This document shows positions 24,901 to 33,983 of a stretch of 64,000 nucleotides of DNA, piece by piece (the stretch's first letter is position 1; the number at the start of each line of letters is the position of its first letter). A model generated the notes under the pieces. It searched no databases. It had not been told where the DNA came from and was given only the letters and a program-made list of their open reading frames with translations. Origin of the DNA: Labia minor (Eukaryota > Arthropoda > Insecta > Dermaptera > Spongiphoridae); NCBI GenBank assembly GCA_963082975.1, contig OY720348.1, positions 66,303,719-66,367,718 on the forward strand, given 5' to 3'. The position numbers and the translations under genes were made by a program.

Positions 24901-25040
24901 AAATTGTCAATAATTCTTTGATTTATTAGGCTCACATTTGATCCTGAATCATATACTCCTTTTATTTTCTTTTTTTTATCAATTATTACATTTATTTTTA
25001 TCAATGGATTTAATCTTTCCGGCCTTACTCGTTTAAAGAT
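21927..25040 (-). CDS. pol: pol polyprotein (protease, RT, RNase H, integrase)
   Basis: Frame open from 25040; the earliest start-like codon is TTG at 25004 and there is no ATG, consistent with expression by frameshift from gag. Domains in order: aspartic protease DSGSNVSLI (about residue 20 from 25004); reverse transcriptase with LCIDFRRLN, the LPFGYKNAPAIFQ box and YIDDLLVFS; RNase H with IDTDASLKGLGAAL and SDHKPLENL; integrase with a zinc finger (HEYYGH, then CEECKIC) and a catalytic triad of SIDTVGG, ILADQY and LNERLNQTL, the last two acids 35 residues apart (DD35E). About 1,037 residues, usual for a gypsy pol without env. No chromodomain is evident at the C-terminus. Confidence 0.96.
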   Translation of the reverse strand: MFKRVRPERLNPLIKINVIIDKKKKIKGVYDSGSNVSLINQRIIDNLKTTLLKQKSAFKTINGFNFSSGRANITLKIGNITNKLNVYVIKKNNFSYDLLLGLNAIKSFRLLQDENLDIWQKDKNNETKKLIDIEKNLDLEKGIINKKVNENKQKETQSEVHLNEQTNRNSLKVNIEHVKEKKRKIQILKLVEKYKHICAKDKYDVGKVKSREAEIRLKRDEYITSRAYNCTKPDELEIKTQIKKLLEAKLIEESDSPYASPVTLAYKKEDGRKTRLCIDFRRLNSLVIPECYPFPTISDIIEKVPNCKYFSVIDINSAFWCIQLKKEDREKSAFITKYGKFMFNVLPFGYKNAPAIFQRILSSILRKNNLDDYCINYIDDLLVFSRTWEDHIEHIQQLLQTLEKEGFKIKLEKCTFGTESVKYLGHLIQEDKISPAQENLIAIKKLKTPKDKTGVRSILGSINFYLKYIENSAEKFEPLHKLLKKNVEFVWTEECEKSFNLIKEYLCSSPILAIYDAEKEVYIDTDASLKGLGAALKQPQKDGRLHPVAYFSRKLSEKEKKMDIIHLECKAIKEAIKYWQYYLMGREFIVCSDHKPLENLKTKSRTDEILGDLVHYLSQFNFRIIYKKGKENILADLLSRQPVLEYFENEDGIKVVNLIELNEIVKDQMENKEEISSDKRIEKHNNVIYKNLKERKRIYVSKKFGTEIIKRIHEYYGHIGVAQLKEKIRPNYYFKNLDKVITDFCEECKICRENKTRRSRTIGLMQKLGPPVEPYEIMSIDTVGGFGGNNSTKKFMHILVDHFTRYAWISTSKGQEAKEFMKLIDKIKEKNKIKIILADQYTALNSKEFREYLKGLDIRLIFTSIDCPTSNGLNERLNQTLVNRIRCKINSGMKGAWSKIAEKCAEEYNKTIHSSTKFEPAYLLMGKQSSICPVEIFKKHDLNKDRREAFENSMKNFHINKKRVDKTRKIYEFKTGDQVYIEQGNKLNRKKTDPVRIGPFTIIKKISPTMYEVNCGKRKKISNCFHSSKLSLYSVEK

Positions 25041-26335
25041 TCATTATCCATTTCGATTTTTAATTCATCTAAATTTTCCTTTTTTTCATTAAGATTAACT
25101 TTTCCTATTTCCCTATAAAATTCTTTATTTCTACAGTAGTTTGGGTTGTGAAAAAGGTTTGGTTTACCAAGTTCTTCACACATGAAGCATGGTTTTTTCC
25201 TATTTTGGTTAGTATAAAAATTCTGACTATTTGCATTTCCGGGATTTATATGAGAAAGATTTTTATTCTGATTTACAGGAGTTAAATGTCTTTTTATTTT
25301 TTTTTCAACCTTTTCAACTTCTACCTTATTTCTACAAATTTCAGAAGGATGAAACCGGTTTTCTAAACCTCGTGCTTCACAAATAGAACATGCTTTTATA
25401 TTTTTATTTATTTGTGTGTTTTCATTATTTTCAAAATTTTTTTTAGTAAATTTACTATCTTTTTTTTGTAATTCTAACATAAGTTCATTTGTTGTTTTTA
25501 TTTCAGATTTATCTAATTCTTCTTGTATCTCTACAGGAAGTCCCACTAAAATAATATTTACTAATCTCTTTTCAGCTGAAATATCCTTTTCAGCCTCTAA
25601 CACTAACCTTTCTTTTGCTAAGGCATATTCTAAAATAGATCCACCCAAATATTTGTAATTATAAGCTTTTTTTGTTGTTAACCAATCATCTTTTTTAAAA
25701 ATATCAAAAAATGATGTTTTCCAAGAAAACCAATTTTCAAGGCCAATTTTAATTAAATTCGATGAATACCAATTTTCTGATGGACCAGTCATGAAGTATT
25801 TTAGTACTTCAATTTTTTTTCTTTCAGTTTGTATGGAAAATTTTTTACATGCATTTTCAAAATCGTCCATCCATATAATTGGATTTTTTTTTTCGAAATT
25901 CTCTAAATAAAATTTTTTACAAATCTCGTGGGTGTCCATATGGTTATTTTCATTTAATTTTTTTTCTAATTCTTTAAATTTATAAAAATAATAATTTTCA
26001 TTTGACTCACATGGATCCATTAATTTTGTATTTTCCTGTTCCAATATTTCTTCAAGTGGTAAATCCTTGAAACAAATATTTCCGTCGTTGTCTATGTATT
26101 CTTCTTTGAGTTCTTCATCCAATTTTAATTGGACATTTCTAAATCCACCACATGGTTTTATGGCCGATATAGCATTTTTGATGGAAGATTTTTTTATTAA
26201 TATTTTGTGCTCTTTTATATTTCTGAACTCTTCTGGAATAGAATACCAGTCGATTTTATTCTCCGACATCTTTGCAACTTCAAATTCATTCTCTCCTTTT
26301 TTTATTATATGGAAGAAAAAATTTTTATTTTCCAT
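25025..26335 (-). CDS. gag: gag protein with two long-spaced zinc knuckles
   Basis: 436 residues from an ATG just 41 bases after the 5' LTR. The central part (IIWMDDFENACKKF, YFMTGPSENWY) fits the capsid region of Ty3/gypsy Gag. The C-terminal nucleocapsid has two Cys-His boxes, CSICEARGLENRFHPSEIC and CFMCEELGKPNLFHNPNYC, each CX2CX9HX4C instead of the retroviral CX2CX4HX4C. The ORF ends at 25025, overlapping pol by 16 bases in a different frame. Confidence 0.93.
   Translation of the reverse strand: MENKNFFFHIIKKGENEFEVAKMSENKIDWYSIPEEFRNIKEHKILIKKSSIKNAISAIKPCGGFRNVQLKLDEELKEEYIDNDGNICFKDLPLEEILEQENTKLMDPCESNENYYFYKFKELEKKLNENNHMDTHEICKKFYLENFEKKNPIIWMDDFENACKKFSIQTERKKIEVLKYFMTGPSENWYSSNLIKIGLENWFSWKTSFFDIFKKDDWLTTKKAYNYKYLGGSILEYALAKERLVLEAEKDISAEKRLVNIILVGLPVEIQEELDKSEIKTTNELMLELQKKDSKFTKKNFENNENTQINKNIKACSICEARGLENRFHPSEICRNKVEVEKVEKKIKRHLTPVNQNKNLSHINPGNANSQNFYTNQNRKKPCFMCEELGKPNLFHNPNYCRNKEFYREIGKVNLNEKKENLDELKIEMDNESLNE
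25031..25037 (-). other. -1 frameshift site between gag and pol
   Basis: Minus-strand T TTA AAC is in register with the gag codons (tcT TTA AAC GAG TAA). One base back lands in the pol frame. This is the classical X XXY YYZ heptamer. The gag stop is the second codon after it. No strong downstream stem is obvious, only a short GC patch (GGCCGG). Confidence 0.85.
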
Positions 26336-26363
26336 TTTTTATTTATTTTAAAAGAAATAAAAT

Positions 26364-26376
26364 TTGTAATTTAATT
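26364..26376 (-). other. Primer-binding site complementary to the element's own RNA
   Basis: Immediately after the 5' LTR the minus strand reads AATTAAATTACAA. No TGG-type tRNA-matching site is present. Its exact complement TTGTAATTTAATT lies in the LTR at 26506-26518, about 29 bases after a TATTTAT box, where the RNA would start. This is the arrangement of self-primed elements such as Tf1. Confidence 0.7.
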
Positions 26377-26725
26377 TCTAAAGTTCAAAAATGCCAGAGG
26401 TTGAAATAACAGATTTTATTAAAACTAAAAAGTAATTTACATTATTAGTATAATATAGTGTAATATATAGTAGATAATAAAAGGTATATTTACCTAAAAA
26501 GTAATAATTAAATTACAAGTTATTTCTATTCAATTATGTAATAAATACAGGAATTTATATTTGACAAGATGACAGTTCAACTCTCTTTATAGAAAATGAA
26601 ATAGTTCTTACTATTAACACTTAGTCTAATGCGGTGGCTTCCTAAACTGGCGCTAGTTGTAAAAGTCAAATAGGGCGCCAGTTTAAAATATCAAATATAC
26701 CAAGAACATATATTTGATATTTACA
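26377..26725 (-). repeat. 5' LTR with promoter and poly(A) signal
   Basis: 349 bp. Predicted layout on the minus strand: TATTTAT box at 26547-26541, RNA start near 26518, AATAAA at 26420-26415. These give a U3-R-U5 order consistent with the primer pairing. Confidence 0.93.
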
Positions 26726-26729
26726 TATA

Positions 26730-27000
26730 CTTAACGAAAATTGTTCTAATCTTAATTTTGATTTTTCAGAAAGATAACTCCATACATCGATGAGAAAAAA
26801 GAAGGAGAAGAAATATTGATGAATTTTTATGTATTTATTTATATATTTATTTATAATTATCATATGTAACTTTTTCTGTAATTTGTGAATGAATACTAAT
26901 AATAAAACAAACAAATGTAAATAATTATGAAGTTTTAATTTGAAGTTAACATTCCTATCATTACCTTTATATATTCCTATTCATCATATATACTCATTAT
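26730..27000 (+). repeat. Family R module (right flank of the gypsy target)
   Basis: TTTTTCAGAAAGATAACTCC and the following tract match 3325-3600. The left half of the same module is at about 21320-21562. Confidence 0.7.
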
Positions 27001-27167
27001 ATATATATATATATGCATATTGCAAAAAGGGAATTCCTTTAAATTTTTGCCATTTAGAATTTCTCTGACCAGTAAATTTGCTTGAATGTATGTACGCAAT
27101 TTATACAGAAAAAAAAAAACGAAAGAGAAACCAATACATACATATAATCTTTATGCTCTTTCTTTTT

Positions 27168-27777
27168 ACTATCTCGTAAGAGATAGTATTGCGATCACGA
27201 AAATTTTCGATGTTGAGATTTTGATGTTTTTATACGTTTTGAAGGTTCCTGAATCATTTTCACTAAGGTTGAGAAAAATGTCTGTGTGTGTGTGTGTATG
27301 TGTGTGTGTATGTATGTAGACAAGATTACGCAAAAACGGTTTGAGCTAAAATGATGAAATTTGGTACATGGACATTATTCAAAATTCATAGTTTTCTATC
27401 AACTTTTGAGAAATGTAGCTCAACCGGAAGAGGGTCATTACTTACAACGTTTTGATTTTTTTTCCTCTAAAGTGACCGTAAAAATAAAAATATGTTTGAT
27501 AATTTTTCACATGATTAATAATTGTATAAAACTGCTATATATAGAATTTCAGCTTAATTGAATTGCTGAAAGTACCAGAATTAATTTTTTAACACTGCAA
27601 ATCTCACGCGCCAACACGTGCCATGGTGCCATCAATAAAAAGCCAAACATGCGCTGGTTTAATATTTATTATTTATAATTTATAATTAATTAAATTTAAT
27701 TTAAATATAATATATTATGTTATTTAATCCAATTCAAATTGCGAGATAGTCGAGTGGAGACACTCCAGCTTATTTTA
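27168..27777 (-). repeat. ACTATCTCG repeat, copy 1
   Basis: About 0.6 kb, repeated inverted at 29828-30398 and again at 39690-40180. Outer end ACTATCTCG; inner end GCGAGATAGTCGAGTGGAGA followed by CACTCCAGCTTATTTT, with a small GAGTG/CACTC hairpin. Conserved interior phrases: CTCAACCGGAAGAGGGTCAT, ACACGTGCCATGG, TTTTTGCGTAATC (opposite strand). A (TG)n microsatellite lies at 27281-27315. No coding capacity. Confidence 0.75.
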
Positions 27778-28604
27778 TTATGGATTCTAGTTGTTTGTAA
27801 GCTGTGTGTGTTTTTATTTATGTGTGTTATGATAGTTTGAACCGTGTTAAATCAAATTCGTGTAAAAAAAGACCGTGTAAAAACAGAAACAGGTGTATAT
27901 AGTATTTGGAACACGGTTTAACAAATTTATAGAATTTATTATTATAAACTTTAAAAATTATACAATTTTTTAATTATTTATTACAATTGTTAAATGGGTT
28001 TTCTAAAAATGACCCATCAAAAAATTTTTACTAAAATGGTACAAATTAATAAAAAAAATTGATTTTCATTTCAGAATGAAAATATGTATATTGAAATTTA
28101 CTTGATAAAATATTTGATCCTATATTATATTTATATATGTTGTTATAATTAAATGGCTTCAGTATTATATTTAGGGAATAAGGCCAATCTCATCCAAGAG
28201 ATTGCTATGCAGGAATTAAAAAACAATTGTCTCCTTCAAGATCACAGATAAGCAAAGCATTTAGGATGGTATGTGTGGCGGCAACAACATGTCGGGGAAA
28301 TTTATAAATATATATAATTAATATATCAGTAAAAAGTTATAAATCTAGAATTAATAAAATTAAATTTTTATAGAAATATTTTTTTAAAGTCCAGTAATCT
28401 CGGTTTTACTTAATAGGGATAAATAAATTTACAATAAATACTTGATTAGGGAAGGATTGAAGGATGATTTCGGTGGAGAGGCCGGTCAACGTCTTGCACT
28501 GGAAAGGGAATGGAAACTGAGTGCGCTCCTCGGGGCTCCTCGAAGCTCACCGGCAGGCCAGGAGGGAGGTAGGGTGGGGGTGAGGTGAGATGGCGGAGGG
28601 GATC
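27778..28604. other. Unassigned stretch with a GC-rich patch
   Basis: Mostly AT-rich. 28440-28610 is strikingly G-rich for this region (GGGGCTCCTCGAAGCTCACC, GGAGGGAGGTAGGG) but has no conserved frame. I see no gene. Confidence 0.4.
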
Positions 28605-29612
28605 ATCATGGCGGCAAATCTTTTCAATCTGTCAAAATTCAATAATTAATATTTAATTAACGAAGCACCGTAAAATTATATAATACTAGTGAAAATTAAT
28701 CTACGTTTCATAATGAATCGATTCGTATAGGTTTTACCTGTTGATATAAGGACATACTTTTTTTGAATGTAATAATAAACCAACATTAAAATTAATTAAA
28801 AATTTCCATTTCATGATATTAAAAATGAATTTTATTTAGAATCTTGCTAAAATTATGTTCAATTGATTTATCTTGGTCACAATTTCCAAGATTCAGTCAA
28901 AAATTTTACTAAAATGAAAAACATGGATTTGCTTGGTTTTTTCTAATTCTCCAAAGCGTTCTATAAATATGAGTTCCAAATTTTATACTATTGTGAAGCG
29001 TTGGAGAGGTGGGTCCTCTCAGAGGCACTTGATATGTCTCACTTGTCAATTAAAGGGTTTTGCTAGTCGAGGAATTGACGTGATCTGGATATATTTGAAT
29101 TAAACCCCCGAAGGGGGTTTAATTCAAATATATATAGGAGACTCTAAAGAGTCTCCTATAAGAGACAATAATTTCATTTTTTTTTTCTTTTTAATGAATC
29201 TATGCTAGGTATTCTCCTTCATCCAAATAAATTTGATTTTTTGAAGGATCAAGGGAGGGGAGGGGAGGGGGAAGAGTAAGAGTAAGGGGATGGATTGAAA
29301 GCAGTCAACGGTTAAAGGACATGATTCCTCCAGGTAGAAAAGGGATTTTAGAAGAAATCATGAGCTCGCGTGAGGGCAGGGACGCTACTCCCTGAAGTAG
29401 AAATCTTTTCTTTTGGAATCATAGAGAAGAAACTACCCGTTACCCGTCAAAATCTTTCTAATAAGTCTTCCTATATGTTTTTTCTATTATTTATTGATAT
29501 TTATAAGATATAATAATTATTTTCTACTTAAAAATTATGTTATAACTGTTTATTGTCTATTCTATTTTTCAATCCTTTTGTCTATTAATCTATTTATTTA
29601 ATATCTTTTCAG
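28605..29612 (+). repeat. Multi-hairpin repeat, copy 2 (most complete)
   Basis: Full-length relative of 7225-8060, continuing to a TTTAATATCTTTTCAG end. Stem-loops sit at 29089-29133 (21 bp, loop GAA), 29133-29160 (13 bp, identical to copy 1), and CAGGGACGCTACTCCCTG near 29377. It lies between the two inverted ACTATCTCG repeats. Confidence 0.78.
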
Positions 29613-29827
29613 GATAAACTCTCTTTAACTTTACCTCTTGATCTTTCAATTATCTATTACTTATATATATATATTATCTTTTACGATTCTAGGATAGGTA
29701 GTATACACCAACGAATATTTTTTTTTTATTAATAAAATTCCTATTTTAAATTAAGAAAAAAATAACCAAGATGAAAACCAATACAGATCAATTGTTCTTT
29801 ATAAAAATTATCTATGGTGTCAATTTC

Positions 29828-30398
29828 AAAATAAGCCGGAGTGTCTCCACTCGACTATCCCGCAATTTGAATTCTATTAAATAACATATAATATGTTTAA
29901 ATTAAATTTAATTAATTAAATTATAAAATTAAAATCAATAAATAATATTTATTAAACCACCGCGTTTTTGGCTCTTTGTTGATGGCACACACGTGCTGGC
30001 GCGTGATTTGCAGTGTTAAAAAATTAATTCCGGTACTTTTAGAGATTCAATCAAGCTGAAATTCTATATTAAGCAGTTTTATACAATTTTTAATCATGTG
30101 AAATATTATCAAACATATATCTTTATTTTTACAGTCATTTTAAAATCAAAACCTGGAAGGTAATGACCCTCTTCCGGTTGAGCTACATTTCTCAAAAGTT
30201 GATAGAAAACTAAGAATTTTGAATAATGTCCGTATCCTAAATTTCATCATTCTCGCTCAAACCGTTTTTGCGTAATCTTGTCTACATACACACAGACATT
30301 TTTCTCAACCTTAGTGAAAATGACTCAGGGTCTTCAAAACATAAAAATCTCGATATCGAAAATTTTCGTGATTGTAATACTATCTCTGGTGATATAGT
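29828..30398 (+). repeat. ACTATCTCG repeat, copy 2 (inverted relative to copy 1)
   Basis: Starts AAAATAAGCCGGAGTGTCTC, ends CTGGTGATATAGT. Same order of internal phrases as copy 3. With copy 1 it forms terminal inverted repeats around the 27.8-29.8 kb segment. Confidence 0.75.
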
Positions 30399-30404
30399 AA
30401 AAAG

Positions 30405-31230
30405 GTTGATGAGATTTTAATTGTTCATTTCGATCCAATTCTATATATTCACACTTAAAATAAGATAAAAAAAAAGATTCAAAATTATAGTTGTATAGTA
30501 TATTAACTTATATAAAAAAAGCATAATCTAGAAATAAAAATTTGGAGTTAGAGAGTGAGAGAGAGAGAAAGATAAAAATATATATATAGTTGAGATATAC
30601 ATTCTTATTATTATATACTACTATTAAATGAATTGATATGAAAAAGAAAAGAAAAAAATAATATTTGAATAAGTGATATACTAATAAGAAAATATAACTT
30701 GGATACTGAGACAATAGAAAATTAATAAAATTAATAATATAATTAAATTTATAATTTATCTAAGTAAATAAAGTTGAAAGAGTGAAATAAGATAAAGAAT
30801 AATATTTAATAATTAGAAATAAAATTTGGTTGAAATTGGATGGAAAATATAGAAATTATAGTGAGAAATATGAAAAGCGGGTGGTGCCTGTGCGCGTGCA
30901 GCCGAATGACTAATTGCCTAACTTCAAGGGGCAAAGTAAAATATGACTTTCTATAAAAAAATTTATGAAATTTTAGAACAATCAACTCCTAATTTTTATG
31001 ATTGAATATAGTTTTAATTGATATTTCTCATATGGGGTGTAATCAATAAGGGGAAGAAAAATTAATTGTAATTCACCCCTAAATAAAACTTAAGAAAAAC
31101 AACCTTTTTTCATTTTATTAAAATTTCTCTTATTGAATTAATTCCCCATTACCTATAGTTTTCTCTAACCTAAACAATGTTTTTTTCATTTTTTTAAAAT
31201 CCTAATTCCTTCAGAGTTAATTTCAACTCA
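30405..31230 (+). repeat. Family R and nested-block fragments
   Basis: 30405-30870 matches about 4550-4320 modules (GAGAGTGAGAGAGAGA, AATAAGTGATAT). 30880-31230 is a partial third copy of the 12315 block (AAGCGGGTGG, ATTGCCTAACTTCAAGGGGC). Confidence 0.6.
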
Positions 31231-31299
31231 TCAAAATTATTATCCGTTAGCATAAAAGATTCTGCGAAAGCCCTTCCGTTATTGTAGGATGGGCAAACA

Positions 31300-31400
31300 T
31301 CATACTAAAAATACTTTTTTTTTGTTAACAAAATGCATGATTCGTGAAGATATGTAAAAATCTCCACAGTGAAATTTGGTGTGAAAAAATTAACCTACCG
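31300..31400 (-). repeat. Fragment of the ACCGACCGACG repeat
   Basis: CATCATACTAAAAATACTTT and GAAATTTGGTGTGAAAA match 10376-10470. Confidence 0.6.
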
Positions 31401-31572
31401 TTTGGACCTCTAAAATAAATTTTAGTGAAAATAAAAAACATTTTTTTTATTCAATATCTAAATAAAAAAAAATGATCAAACACATTGCTCGTTTAGTTTG
31501 ATGCCGTAAAATAATTAAAAAATACAACTATCTTGCAATCAAACAGGTATATAAAATCATACCATGTAAAAG

Positions 31573-32054
31573 TCGTGGATTTATGCATACGAGCCAGAAA
31601 GAAAAGGCCAGTTCGTAGTTTGGGTGTTTCATGTGAAAAGTTGTTCCTTCTCGAAGTGTTAAGAAGCAAATAGTGGCGTTTTTCTTCACAAAAACTGGTC
31701 CTGTGGCAACTGTAGCTCTCGAAAATCAAACCCAAAATGACGAATCATTTTGCATCATGACAATGCGAGTTCACAGACATCGCATGCAACGAACGAGTAT
31801 TTGAACACACCAAAGATCGAATGGATGGGTCATCCGCCTTACTTGGCACTTAATGACTTCTTCCTATTTCCAGTTTAATTAAAAATAAACTGCGTGGATA
31901 ACGATTTTCACCGCCCGAAGAAGCGGTTGAGGCCGAAAAAGGTTGAATATATTTTAGAACTACCATGTTCTGACTGGAAAAAATGCTTTGAAGGATGGTT
32001 TAATCGTATGCAAAAGTGTATAAATCTTAAAGGCGATTATTTTGAAAATCAATA
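31573..32054 (+). pseudogene. Dead mariner transposase (C-terminal two thirds)
   Basis: Fragments in shifting frames: SWIYAYEPERKGQFVVWVF (from 31573), then HHDNASSQTS (from about 31752), HPPYLALNDFFLFP, and a C-terminal SDWKKCFEGWFNRMQKC to the stop at 32052. Relative to the mariner pattern the block holding the third catalytic Asp (SPD) is missing between PPY and L. Stops and frameshifts confirm decay. Different family from the element at 15984. Confidence 0.88.
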
Positions 32055-33050
32055 AAAATATTTTTCATCGAATTCACTTGTTTATTTTTTCTCTATTCTC
32101 AATACATAAAATGAAACCCTCGAAGAAGTGATTAAAAAAGAAAAAGAAATTATCTTTATTTATTTATTTTTATCGCCAATTTCGAAACAGGTTTAATATA
32201 TTTAATTATTAATCTAATTGTAGTTCTTTTGGATAGTTTCACACAAATAAATATTTCCAATTAAATTATTGTTTATTAAAATATTCTTTTGTAAGAAGTA
32301 ATGGGCTATAAAGTTTCAAAAAGGCGTTATTCAGTGAATAAGATTTCAAATTAATCGGTATCTTTACAACTTATTCTAATCAATGAATTATTTTGTTTAA
32401 TATTATTATTTATTATTATTTATCTTCTTCACCGAACTACAAATAAGTGAAGAATATATCAAACTTAAAATAAACGTTATTCTCTTTATATTAAATAAAA
32501 TGTTGTTTAGTTTATCTTTCTTTAAGATGAATCAATACATTATTTTCAAAATTTTGTGTTTATCTTAAGTAGAATTTCAGAAATTTTTTTAATTAATTAA
32601 ATATATTCAAATATTTAAAATTAAATACCTGTAGGTAGAACAACATGAATGCGGTGGACTGACATTATAAGGAGAAATGTGAGGAAGATGAGATGTTTGG
32701 AGGAGTGTGGGTGCTGCAGCCAAGAAGTTTCGTAGAGTAACAGAGATAGATAGATAGAATAAATAATTAAATAATAAACAAATGATTAGACAAATTTAAC
32801 AAACCGTAATAATAAATAAATAAATGTATTGGAGTTCAATGCAGTCTCGTTCTAAGTTATATATTATATCTTTTAAGTAACAATAAAAAATTGGTTGCTG
32901 TTACTTTAACTTGATAATCTAACAATTTCAAGTTTTATAGTTAAAATGTTTGCTTATTTTGTTTTGGTATTATAATTTCAGTGAATTTCTATTTAAAACA
33001 AATCTTGTGGAAAGTATTAATTTCAATTTCAATATCAATTTTCTTCTATT
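32055..33050. other. AT-rich stretch with a possible LINE 3' relic
   Basis: 32640-32760 has a GC-richer tract ending in a GATAGATAGATAG tail, reminiscent of the 3' end of an RTE-type LINE (conceptual IIRRNVRKMRCLEECG). Otherwise nothing recognised. Confidence 0.4.
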
Positions 33051-33215
33051 TTATTTCCAGTCGATTAGGACTTGCTCTTTGGCCGTGCTAGAGGTCGGAC
33101 GCATTACTTGCTCCCACTGATATAAATAGAAATATAGAATATTATATATATATAATTATATTTATAAGTTTTTTTATTTGTTTTTTCTTTTTTTCTTTCG
33201 TTTTTTATCAATAAA

Positions 33216-33983
33216 ATGAGTGAATTTAAGGAAGTTATGAAGAAGTTTGATGATTTTAAAGATGAGATCAAGAATTTGATTCGAGAAGAATTGAGGAATC
33301 TCAATATTTCGTCGGCATTGGAGGAGATGAACGAGAGATGCGAAGATTTGAAGAGAGAGAATGAACAACTAAGAAATGAATTGTCACGCCAGGGAGAAGA
33401 GCTGGAAACCTACAGAAGACAAAATAATTTAATCATCCACGGAGTGCCCTGCAAAGAAAATGAAGATTATGAAATGCTAGAAGAGTCGGTCTTAGACATT
33501 TGTAATAAAATTATGTCTGTGGCTACAACCGGCAGTGATATCAATTATGTAAAAAGAATTGGTAAGCGAAACTCCGAGAAAAAACCAATTGTGCTGTCGC
33601 TTGTCTCCAAAAATCATAAGATGAAGATTTTACGCAATACAAGAAAATTGAAGAATAGTAAAATATATATATTTGAAGATTTGGGAAAGAAGAAGCAAGG
33701 GCAACGGAGGGAACTGATAAAGTTAAGGGATAAATACAGGGAAGAGGGAAAAATTTGCAAATTGAAAAATGATGGTCTTATTGTGGATGGCCGTTATGTT
33801 CATTATGATCTGCTTTTTAAAGATCCGCAGAAGACGAGGACGTCGACAAAGCCTCAAAGAGAAGAGGAAACAAATGATGAGGATAGATCGAAAAAGAGGA
33901 AGAGGAATGTGTGTACTAAAACCAAACCCACATCTATAGATAATTTTTTTCGTCCCCGAAGCAACTCCGGACCAACACATTAG
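33216..33983 (+). CDS. LINE ORF1, nucleic-acid-binding chaperone-like protein
   Basis: 255 residues. Residues 1-70 are a heptad-rich coiled coil (RNLNISSALEEMNERCEDLK onward), followed by an RRM-like fold (NNLIIHGVPCKENEDYEML; IVLSLVSKNHKMKILR) and a basic C-terminal domain (QGQRRELIKLRDKYREEGK, VDGRYVHYDLL). This is the L1-type ORF1p plan: a trimer that coats its RNA. The C-terminal tail (residues about 236-250) contains SIDNFFRPR, resembling a PCNA-binding PIP box but lacking the canonical Gln. ATG at 33216 is preceded by ATCAATAAA. Confidence 0.9.
   Translation: MSEFKEVMKKFDDFKDEIKNLIREELRNLNISSALEEMNERCEDLKRENEQLRNELSRQGEELETYRRQNNLIIHGVPCKENEDYEMLEESVLDICNKIMSVATTGSDINYVKRIGKRNSEKKPIVLSLVSKNHKMKILRNTRKLKNSKIYIFEDLGKKKQGQRRELIKLRDKYREEGKICKLKNDGLIVDGRYVHYDLLFKDPQKTRTSTKPQREEETNDEDRSKKRKRNVCTKTKPTSIDNFFRPRSNSGPTH

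Larger units (their letters stand above)
21563..26725 (-). mobile_element. Complete Ty3/gypsy LTR retrotransposon
   Basis: Order on the minus strand: 5' LTR, 41-base leader, gag, pol (protease, reverse transcriptase, RNase H, integrase), polypurine tract, 3' LTR. The LTRs read identical. The target duplication is TATA (21559-21562 and 26726-26729). The insertion split a family R module: the empty version TTTAATATGCTAAACGAAAA is present at about 3283. No env-like frame follows pol. Both ORFs are open, so this copy is young and possibly still competent. Confidence 0.96.
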
